Positions 55,116 to 62,572 of a stretch of 64,000 nucleotides of DNA are shown here, in pieces. Under the pieces are notes generated by a model, which saw only the letters and a list, made by a program, of their open reading frames with translations, was not told where the DNA came from and ran no database searches. The first letter of the stretch is position 1, and each line of letters opens with the position of its first letter. The translations under genes and the position numbers were made by a program. Source of the DNA: Comamonadaceae bacterium CG12_big_fil_rev_8_21_14_0_65_59_15 (GTDB lineage Bacteria > Pseudomonadota > Gammaproteobacteria > Burkholderiales > Burkholderiaceae_C); contig PCUV01000009.1 of NCBI GenBank assembly GCA_002786915.1, forward strand, positions 62,001 to 126,000. Direction: 5' to 3'.

Positions 55116-55801
55116 GATTTCGCTCCTTCTTCCAGCACGTAATACACCTGGGGCGCGGTACCAAACTTGGTTTTGAGTTGCTTCGCACCCGTCGCTTTGA
55201 TTTTCTTGGCGATGTCGGAGTTCGGGTCGTCCAGATCACCGAACATGCGCGCCTGCACTGGGCAGACCAGGTCGCAGCTGGGTGTGTACTGCTGGTCTTT
55301 ACCGATGCGGTCAGTCTTGCCATCAGCCACGGCCTGGTCGAGCTTGTGGCTGCAGAAGGTGCACTTCTCTGCGGTGTTGGACTTTTTGCGGTGCGTCGGG
55401 TGACGGTCTGCGTAGTCCAGGTTTTCAGCACCAAGCTTTTCCTTGCCCGGTGCCAGTGCGGCGATCTTGCCGTTGAGCTGTGGCACGCCATAAGGGCAGG
55501 TCGTGGCGCAGTAGCCGCAGCCAATGCATTTGTCGTAATCAATGGTGACCACGCCAAAGGCGTTTTTGCTGATGGCCTTGGCGCCGACACCGTCGCACGC
55601 GGCCTTGCAGGCCGGGTGTTCACAGTGCATGCAGCCAAAAGTGTTGAACACTTTTTTCACCTTGGGATAAGTACCGACCTCGTACTCGATCATGACGTTC
55701 CAGGGCGCGTCCGGCGTGAAGTGGTTTTCCACCGCGCAGGCGGCTACGCAGGAACGGCATCCCATGCAGCGCTTCAAGTCAATGAGTCTTCCTAATTTCA
55801 T
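55112..55801 (-). CDS. Electron-transfer subunit with four [4Fe-4S] clusters
   Basis: A 229-residue DmsB/PsrB/ArrB-type subunit. Sixteen Cys form four motifs starting with CMGCRSCVAAC (residues 12-22), then CMHCEHPACKAAC, CIGCGYCATTCP, and CTFC with a later CDLVCP. The RMFGDLDDPNSDI segment is typical of the family. No export signal; it would be carried with the Tat-exported catalytic subunit. Confidence 0.93.
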   Translation of the reverse strand: MKLGRLIDLKRCMGCRSCVAACAVENHFTPDAPWNVMIEYEVGTYPKVKKVFNTFGCMHCEHPACKAACDGVGAKAISKNAFGVVTIDYDKCIGCGYCATTCPYGVPQLNGKIAALAPGKEKLGAENLDYADRHPTHRKKSNTAEKCTFCSHKLDQAVADGKTDRIGKDQQYTPSCDLVCPVQARMFGDLDDPNSDIAKKIKATGAKQLKTKFGTAPQVYYVLEEGAKS

Positions 55802-55813
55802 GATGTTTCTCCA

Positions 55814-58414
55814 TTAAGCCTTGTAGAGCTTGCACTTGGTGTCGTTGAAGGAGTTGTGGCCCGAGATGATGTCCGGGTGATGTTCCAGCACCTCGTTCAA
55901 GGCCACGCCCTTGTGCCCGTCGGGTGAATAGCCCGGGCTCCACTGGCCGTAGTGGTACGACACGGCGATGGTGTCGGGGCGCACACCCTGCACCACTTCC
56001 GCCGCGCCATTGATCTTGCCAACGCGGGTTTCGATGGTGACGGTGTCGCCGCTCTTGATACCCATCTTCTTCGCGGTCTCGGCATTGATTTGAACGGTGT
56101 TGGTTGCAACGTCCTTGCCCAGCGCCTTGTTCAGGATCACGTTGTTGACGGTGTTGCCGGTTTGATAGCGGTACATGCGCTTGTGCGTGACGATGTAGAA
56201 AGGGTAGTCCTTGGCTTCCAGGTGCGGTGTCGGGAAGGCATGTGCCTTGCTCGGCAGCGGCAGGTAGGCGATCTTCATCTTCTGGACATCTGCGTGCGCC
56301 AGGTTGTTATTCCTGGCAATGGCTTCAGCCTTGTTGAAGGTTTCAAGCAATTGATCCGCATAGAGCTTGATCTTGGGTTTGCCAGGACCTTTGAACTTGG
56401 TTTCGGCACCACTCAAGTATTTGCTCTTGACATCGCGTTTTTTACCGACAAAGGCGTGTTCCAGAGCGTAGTCAAACGGCTTTTTGGCCTTGTCAGCCCA
56501 GATCACTTCGACGGTTTCGCGCTGCGTGTAGTCTTTGCCAGGCTGGAATTTCACTGTTTTCAGGCCCCAAGCCTTGTTGCACTCTTCCAGGAACTTGTCG
56601 CGCAAGCCGACACGCTTCATCAGCTCTTGCATGATGGTGAAGGCGTCGTGTTCCAGGTGGTAAGGGTTGACCATGGCCTGGCGGATGGCGATGTGGCTGG
56701 CCTCCGGCGTGCTGCGTGTGGGCGCCCAGTGCCAACTTTCCAGATAGGTTTTGTCTGGGAGGACGATATCCGAATACCAAGCCAGCTCGGTCATGTTGAT
56801 GTCAATCACGACATTGAAGGTCTTGCTCAAGCCGTCAAACTGCATGCCCGAATTGGGTACCGCCATCGGACGGTTGGTACCAAAGAAGATTTGCATCTCT
56901 GGCATGTAGGGCAGGCCCCATGACTTGGGGTCTTGCATCACGATCAGGTTTTGCTGCGCAACTTGGTGGGTGGCGTAGGGGAAGTACACGCTTTGTGCCA
57001 TATCGCAACGGCTGGGCGGGTATTCGCACTTGCTGACGTCAAAGTATTTCTGACTGGCGTAGGCATGATCCAGGCGCAATCCGCCGACGGCATCGAGGTT
57101 GCCAACCAGCATGTTCAGGATCAGGCCCGTGCGCCAGCCTTGTACGCCGTGTTCTTTGGCCGAGAGACCACGGAACGTGTAGAGCACCGCTGGCCGATAG
57201 CGCAATTTCTGCCCATCGAGTTCAATGAATTCGCCAATGCGTGCTTCCTTGGCAAAGGTCTGTGCCAGTCGGGTGATGGTTTCAGCCGGCACGTCGGCAA
57301 TTTCCTCGGCCGCCTTCGGGGTCATGTCCTTGATACTGTCGACAAAGGCTTGGAACGCCGTGCGAACGGGTTTGCCGTCAACGGTGTAATTCCCTTTCAG
57401 TGCGGGTTTCACGCCCTCGACGTAAGGCTTGGCGCTGTTGGTCACGGTATCCCATACCAAGTGGGTTTTGCCGTCCTTGTCCTTGATGAACAGACCGTCC
57501 GCACCGAGCAGCTCGGGCGAGTTGGTGTATTCCACCAAGAAGGGCTCGTCGATCGTGCCCGCATCGATCAGCACCTTGGCCATGGCCAGCAGCATGACTG
57601 GGTCCTTGCCTGGGCGTACCGGCACCCATTCGTCGGCTTTGGCGGCGTTTTGCGACAGGCGCGGCTCGACGACGACGATCTTCAGACCCTTGTCGATGCT
57701 CTGCTGCGCTTCCCAGTCCAGCCACCGAGAGGCCTGTTCACCCTCGAAGTAACTGGCACCAAAGTTCAGCATGAATTTGGCGTGTTTCAGGTCTGGCAGG
57801 ATGCCGTGGCCGGCCAGCGTCAGCTCGTCGGCCACGTGGCGTGCGGCTTCGCAGGTAGTAGTACGGTGCGTCATGTTGGGGGTGCCAAACGCCTTGGTGA
57901 ACGCTTTCGCAAAAGCTTCGCCAGTGAGGTATTTACCCTGGCCGTGTTGCCACAGTAGCTTGCGCGGGTCTTCGGCGTGAATCTTGTTCAGGCGCGTTGC
58001 CACGATCTCGAAGGCTTCGTCCCAACTGATTTCTACCCAGCCCGGATCTTCGTGGCGACCCTTCTTGGGGTTGGTGCGCTTGAGGGGCTTTTTCAGGCGA
58101 TAGGCATCGTAGGTGTTGTACATGCCGCTGGCACCCTTGGGGCAAATGCCGTGGTTGTAAAACTCGGCGCGGGCCGTGTCGGGGTAAATGGTGCGCACGA
58201 CACCGTTGACCACGGTGGCGTCAATGCCGCAAAAGTTGGGGCAAATCGAGCACCCCGACTTGATGTGTTTGATTTCTACTGGAGGCCGTGCCCCCATCGC
58301 CTTGACTGCGGGTTTGGCCGTTTTCACGGCCTGCGCCACGGCATCGAGGCTGACACCGGCTGCAGCGCCCAATGCGCCCATGCCCTGGATAAATCCTCTT
58401 CGAGCTAGTTTCAC
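55814..58414 (-). CDS. Catalytic subunit of a second DMSO-reductase-family molybdoenzyme
   Basis: An 866-residue bis-MGD enzyme. A Tat signal (ARRGFIQG) begins the protein. The N-terminal [4Fe-4S] site is complete (Cys 55, 58, 62, 91), and a Cys at 188 in THRTTTCEAARH is placed as the Mo ligand, as in the PhsA/PsrA/ArrA/ArxA branch and unlike AioA. The substrate cannot be read from sequence. Context (its own XSR trio of arsenite-sensor type, cytochrome b partner) allows an Arx-like arsenite oxidase or another oxyanion or sulfur enzyme. The start is GTG at 58414 with AGGAG upstream. Confidence 0.85.
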   Translation of the reverse strand: MKLARRGFIQGMGALGAAAGVSLDAVAQAVKTAKPAVKAMGARPPVEIKHIKSGCSICPNFCGIDATVVNGVVRTIYPDTARAEFYNHGICPKGASGMYNTYDAYRLKKPLKRTNPKKGRHEDPGWVEISWDEAFEIVATRLNKIHAEDPRKLLWQHGQGKYLTGEAFAKAFTKAFGTPNMTHRTTTCEAARHVADELTLAGHGILPDLKHAKFMLNFGASYFEGEQASRWLDWEAQQSIDKGLKIVVVEPRLSQNAAKADEWVPVRPGKDPVMLLAMAKVLIDAGTIDEPFLVEYTNSPELLGADGLFIKDKDGKTHLVWDTVTNSAKPYVEGVKPALKGNYTVDGKPVRTAFQAFVDSIKDMTPKAAEEIADVPAETITRLAQTFAKEARIGEFIELDGQKLRYRPAVLYTFRGLSAKEHGVQGWRTGLILNMLVGNLDAVGGLRLDHAYASQKYFDVSKCEYPPSRCDMAQSVYFPYATHQVAQQNLIVMQDPKSWGLPYMPEMQIFFGTNRPMAVPNSGMQFDGLSKTFNVVIDINMTELAWYSDIVLPDKTYLESWHWAPTRSTPEASHIAIRQAMVNPYHLEHDAFTIMQELMKRVGLRDKFLEECNKAWGLKTVKFQPGKDYTQRETVEVIWADKAKKPFDYALEHAFVGKKRDVKSKYLSGAETKFKGPGKPKIKLYADQLLETFNKAEAIARNNNLAHADVQKMKIAYLPLPSKAHAFPTPHLEAKDYPFYIVTHKRMYRYQTGNTVNNVILNKALGKDVATNTVQINAETAKKMGIKSGDTVTIETRVGKINGAAEVVQGVRPDTIAVSYHYGQWSPGYSPDGHKGVALNEVLEHHPDIISGHNSFNDTKCKLYKA

Positions 58415-58518
58415 GTCACTTCTCCTGTAAAAAAACGGGTGGTCTGTTCGTCATCGAAGCGGGTAGGGTTGTTTGGCACACCAACCCACTTCACGGCCTG
58501 TCGATCCCGGGTGTATCC

Positions 58519-58534
58519 GCATACATCGTGCCAA
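58519..58534 (-). promoter_or_regulatory. Sigma-54 (-24/-12) promoter of the second molybdoenzyme operon
   Basis: On the minus strand TTGGCACGATGTATGC matches TTGGCACG-N4-TTGC with one mismatch and exact GG-N10-GC spacing. The start site would be near 58508, about 94 bases before the GTG start. It agrees with the canonical NtrC-type regulator encoded at 61052. Confidence 0.8.
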
Positions 58535-58574
58535 CATTGCTCCGCTGAAAACTTCACCGCCCGGCCGTGTTGGC

Positions 58575-58754
58575 GTTACCCAGGCGTAACTGGTTGCAGA
58601 AAATTGGCTACTCAGATGGAGCTGACCGGTAAAATTCAGGCGGTCAACAGGGTGGAAACAGAGGCTCTGCTTCACGTCGTGCAATTCGGTTGCTTCTGCG
58701 TTACCGATGGGTAGCGCAAACAGCCCCTTTGGCGGAAAGTTACCCACCGGTAAC
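58575..58754. promoter_or_regulatory. Three 16-bp dyads, candidate enhancer sites
   Basis: GTTAC-N6-GTAAC at 58575-58590 and 58739-58754 are perfect; GTTAC-N6-GTAGC at 58700-58715 has one mismatch. They lie about 75, 200 and 240 bases upstream of the predicted sigma-54 start, a normal enhancer range. Site 3 ends 11 bases before the divergent gene's ATG and could also autoregulate it. The rest of this 350-base intergenic region has no gene. Confidence 0.7.
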
Positions 58755-58765
58755 GTCGAATCATC

Positions 58766-59614
58766 ATGATCACACTGCGCAAGTTTTTGCTATTGATCTG
58801 GCTGTTTGCCTGGAGCCTGTCGGCATGGGCGGCGGCAGGATCCACCATCCGGATTGCCATGACACCGGCTTTCTTGCACGATCAGCACGCCATGCTGGCG
58901 CAGTGGCGTGATTACCTGCAATCTCAGCTGAAGCGGCCGGTGGAATTTATCCAGCGCGACCGCTACCGCGAAACCATCGATTTGCTGCAACAGCAAAAAG
59001 TGGATTTCGCCTGGATTTGCGACTACCCCTATCTGGTGCTCAAGGACGACGTCAAGCTGTTGGCGGTCGCGCTGCACCAAGGCAAACCCAATTACCAGGC
59101 GTACCTGATCGTGCCCGCCACCGACAAAACAACGCGCAGCATTGCTGATCTCAAGGGCAGCATCTTTGCTTATGCCGACCCCTATTCCAATACCGGCTAC
59201 CTGGTGCCACGATTTGAGATCAAGCGCGGCGGTGCTGACCCAGCCACTTTTTTCCGGCGCACATTTTTCACCTGGTCGCATCGCAAGGTGATTGACGCGG
59301 TGGCCAGCGGTGTGGCGCAAGGTGCCTCGGTGGACAGCTATGTGTGGGAATCGTTGGCCAAGGTGCGGCCGGACATCACGGCCAAAACCCGCATTGCCTG
59401 GAAGTCTGCGTTGTTTGGTTTTCCGCCCATGGTGGCGCAGCGCAATGTGTCTGCGGCTGACTTCAAGCGGATGCAACAAGTGCTGATGGATATGCAAAAC
59501 CATCCGCAAGGGCTGGAACTGCTCAAACGCCTGAACCTCGATGGCTTTGTGCCGGGCTCACCCCAGCTGTATGACGGCGTGGTCGACATGATGCGGCAGT
59601 TTGGCGAGCCCTGA
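58766..59614 (+). CDS. AioX-like periplasmic binding protein, second system
   Basis: A 282-residue PhnD/AioX-type protein with a signal peptide (ending AWAAAG). It keeps the key Cys (residue 85) in FAWICDYPY, aligned with Cys86 of AioX, so an arsenite-like or other thiophilic ligand is possible. Its order before a kinase and an NtrC-type regulator copies aioXSR and the arxXSR genes known beside arx operons. It overlaps the kinase start by one base. Confidence 0.87.
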   Translation: MITLRKFLLLIWLFAWSLSAWAAAGSTIRIAMTPAFLHDQHAMLAQWRDYLQSQLKRPVEFIQRDRYRETIDLLQQQKVDFAWICDYPYLVLKDDVKLLAVALHQGKPNYQAYLIVPATDKTTRSIADLKGSIFAYADPYSNTGYLVPRFEIKRGGADPATFFRRTFFTWSHRKVIDAVASGVAQGASVDSYVWESLAKVRPDITAKTRIAWKSALFGFPPMVAQRNVSAADFKRMQQVLMDMQNHPQGLELLKRLNLDGFVPGSPQLYDGVVDMMRQFGEP

Positions 59615-61086
59615 TGCGCCTGTTTGACCTGAGCCTGCGTTACAAGATGCCGTTGTGGGGAGGCGGGCTGATTCTGGTCACCGCACTCACGCTGTCGGCA
59701 TCGTTCATGTGGCAGGCCTGGGACAACCTGCACCACGATTTGCAAAAAAATGCCGAAGACCTGGGGCGCAGCACGGCGCGCGCGTTGTTTCCGCTGATGC
59801 TGCACGACGAGGTCTGGCAGGCTTTTGAAACGGTTTCCTTGTCGTTGACCAGCAGTGACAATGCCGCGCAGACCGAAAGTCTGGTCGTCTTTGACAACCA
59901 GCTACGTGTTTATATTTCGTCGGACTCACAAGCGCATCGGCTGACTCAGCCCATGGCTTCGCTGGACGCTGAATTTGCCGCCCTTGCTGCTGTGATGCCT
60001 AAAGCACCCGATGCCGATGTGTTTGTGCGCGATGCGTCCGATGCATCGCACATTTACGTGGCGTTGCCCATCGCCAGCGGCGGTGTGCGCCTGGGAACGC
60101 TGGTGGTGGCGTATCACAAATCGGTGCTGTGGCAACGCTTTTCACAACTGCTCAGAAACGCGGTGGGTATCACCCTTCTGACCCTAGCGATACTGCTACC
60201 GATCACCGCCTACTGGGGGCGACGCATGATGCGCCCGATGCAATGGATTACCGAGCGTATCCGACGCGTTGGCACGGCCGATGACGCCAGCGTCAACCCC
60301 TCGCTCTACCCCTACGGTGACGAGGTTGGCTTGCTTTACGCCGCCTATCTCGACATGCGCGTCAAACTGCAGCAAAAAGATGCGCTTGAAAAAGAGGTGA
60401 TCGAGAGCGAACGCATGGCCGCAGTGGGCAGGCTCACAGCCAGCATTGCGCATGAAATCAACAACCCGTTGGGCGGTATGCTCAACGCTATCAGCACGCT
60501 CAAGCGCCATGGCAATCCCGATTTGGTGACGCAAAAGACCGTCTCGTTGCTGGAGCGCGGTTTGTCGCATATCCGCGAGACCGTTGCCGCCTTGCTGGTG
60601 CAGTCCAAGGTCAAGAGCCGCCCCTTGAACGCGTCGGATTTTGACGACGTGCAGGTGCTGGTGGCGCACGCGCTGAAAAAACAGGGAACCAGACTGGACT
60701 GGTCCGTCTCCATCACATCAGATACGACCTTGCCCTCAACACTGGTGCGCCAGGTGTTGATCAATTTGTTGCTCAACGCCATCACAGCAGCAGGCGCGGC
60801 TGGGCAGGTCAATTTGATGGCACAGACCGACGAGAAGCAACTCAAGGTTGTGATTGACAATACCGGCCAACCGATGTCGAGCGATCAGCTCGGTCGCTTG
60901 TTTGAACCATTCACCAGTTTCACCAACGAGGGCAACGGCCTGGGCTTGTGGATTTGCTATCAGATCGTGACGCAGTTGGGGGGGCGCATCCAGGCCGACT
61001 CCAACGCTGAGCGCACCCGTTTTACTGTGACTTTGCCCTTGATACCTACCGATGAACCGCCCACCCCTCAAAATTTGCCTGATTGA
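59614..61086 (+). CDS. Sensor histidine kinase, second system
   Basis: A 490-residue membrane kinase: transmembrane helix 1 (about residues 14-36), a periplasmic sensor region, transmembrane helix 2 (about 184-203), HAMP, HisKA with acceptor His280 (SIAHEINNPLGG) and HATPase (GLGLWICYQI). It parallels AioS in layout. It overlaps the regulator gene by 35 bases. Confidence 0.92.
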   Translation: MRLFDLSLRYKMPLWGGGLILVTALTLSASFMWQAWDNLHHDLQKNAEDLGRSTARALFPLMLHDEVWQAFETVSLSLTSSDNAAQTESLVVFDNQLRVYISSDSQAHRLTQPMASLDAEFAALAAVMPKAPDADVFVRDASDASHIYVALPIASGGVRLGTLVVAYHKSVLWQRFSQLLRNAVGITLLTLAILLPITAYWGRRMMRPMQWITERIRRVGTADDASVNPSLYPYGDEVGLLYAAYLDMRVKLQQKDALEKEVIESERMAAVGRLTASIAHEINNPLGGMLNAISTLKRHGNPDLVTQKTVSLLERGLSHIRETVAALLVQSKVKSRPLNASDFDDVQVLVAHALKKQGTRLDWSVSITSDTTLPSTLVRQVLINLLLNAITAAGAAGQVNLMAQTDEKQLKVVIDNTGQPMSSDQLGRLFEPFTSFTNEGNGLGLWICYQIVTQLGGRIQADSNAERTRFTVTLPLIPTDEPPTPQNLPD

Positions 61087-62383
61087 AGACGACGACATCA
61101 TGGGCGAATCGCTGGCCGACCGGTTTGAGCTGGAAGGTTTTGGCTTCGACTGGTTTCGCTCAGGTCTTGATGCGCTGCAAGCGCTGCGCAGCCAGGATTA
61201 CGCGCTGGTGTTGAGTGACATCCGTTTGCCCGATCTGACCGGCGATGCCTTGTTCAATCAATTGCTGGTGGAGGGCAGCCCGCTGCCGCCTTTCATCTTC
61301 ATCACAGGTCACGGCGACATCGAGTCGGCGGTTGATCTGCTGAAAAAAGGAGCGCGCGACTACATCACCAAACCGTTTGACTTGGACACGCTGGTCTTCA
61401 AGATGCGTGACATGCTGCTGCAAGTCAGTGGCAAGGGCTTGGCCGAGTTGGGCCAATCACCCGTCATGCAACAGATCCAGGCAATGCTTGAGCGTCTGGC
61501 CAGTAGCTCCGCGTCGGTGTTGATTACGGGTGAGTCCGGTGTGGGCAAAGAGCGCGTGGCGCGCGCCTTGCATGAGCTGTCGGGCAAGGGCAAGCCGTTC
61601 ATTGCGGTCAATTGCGGATCCTTGAGCGAAAGCCTGCTCGAAGCCGAGCTATTTGGTTACGAAAAAGGCGCATTCACGGGAGCCGTCAGAACAAAAAAAG
61701 GCGTGTTCGAGCAGGCCGATGGTGGCACGCTGTTTCTGGACGAAGTGGGAGACACACCGCTTGCCATGCAGGTGCGCCTGTTGCGTGCGCTGCAAGAGCG
61801 CAGCATTGTGCGCGTAGGAGGTGAGGCGCTGATACCGGTGAACATCCGGTTGATCTGTGCCACGCACCAGATTTTGCAAGAGCGGGTGGTCAACGGCGCC
61901 TTTCGGGAAGACCTTTACTACCGTATCAACGTGGTCGAGCTGCGCATTCCGCCGCTGCGGGAACGCCCCGAAGACATTCTGGCGCTGGCGCACAAGCTAC
62001 TGGCCGAAATCCACGCGGGCAGCGGCAAGAACCCGCCCACTTTTACGGCCGCCGCCGAGCACGCACTGCAGGCTTACCCTTGGCCAGGCAATGTGCGCGA
62101 GCTGAAAAACAGCCTGGAGCGCGCCAGTTTGATGTGCGACGGGCATCTGATCACCCACGACATTCTGTTTGAACGCCCTGCACCCTCACTGGTCGGACAG
62201 CAAGACCTGGCGAGCAGCCTGCGGGACTATCTGAGTGAGTGTGAACGCGACTTCATTTTGCGTGTATTGGCGGAGGGGCGGTGGCAAATCCAGTTATGTG
62301 CTGACTCGCTGGGGATCAGTCGTAAAAACCTTTGGGAGCGCATGCGTAGACTGGGTATCGACAAGGATCACGTCAGACGCTGA
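61052..62383 (+). CDS. Sigma-54-dependent response regulator, second system
   Basis: A 443-residue NtrC-type activator: receiver with Asp56 (VLSDIRLPDL), AAA+ domain with Walker A GESGVGKE and an intact GAFTGA loop (206-211), and a Fis-type helix-turn-helix (QLCADSLGISRKNLWERM). The canonical loop and the nearby -24/-12 element make it the likely activator of the divergent molybdoenzyme operon. Confidence 0.93.
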   Translation: MNRPPLKICLIEDDDIMGESLADRFELEGFGFDWFRSGLDALQALRSQDYALVLSDIRLPDLTGDALFNQLLVEGSPLPPFIFITGHGDIESAVDLLKKGARDYITKPFDLDTLVFKMRDMLLQVSGKGLAELGQSPVMQQIQAMLERLASSSASVLITGESGVGKERVARALHELSGKGKPFIAVNCGSLSESLLEAELFGYEKGAFTGAVRTKKGVFEQADGGTLFLDEVGDTPLAMQVRLLRALQERSIVRVGGEALIPVNIRLICATHQILQERVVNGAFREDLYYRINVVELRIPPLRERPEDILALAHKLLAEIHAGSGKNPPTFTAAAEHALQAYPWPGNVRELKNSLERASLMCDGHLITHDILFERPAPSLVGQQDLASSLRDYLSECERDFILRVLAEGRWQIQLCADSLGISRKNLWERMRRLGIDKDHVRR

Positions 62384-62572
62384 TCAACGTCAATCTTCCG
62401 GCAATATTGCTCGTTCGTTTGTGCTACTGGCCGCCAGCGTTTGAGCAGCAATCCTCCAAGTTGAAATATGGTATCAACAGGGAGGCTTTAACCAACGACG
62501 GTTGATCCGGTAGCGGACACGCATAAAGACCGTACCATCGTGGCCATTCGCATTTCATTCATGGAGTGAAAT

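Noticed and set aside
55814-58414. Naming the second molybdoenzyme ArxA
   Set aside because: The NrfD-like ArxC anchor is missing and motif evidence cannot separate ArxA from PhsA/PsrA/ArrA relatives, so the substrate is left open.
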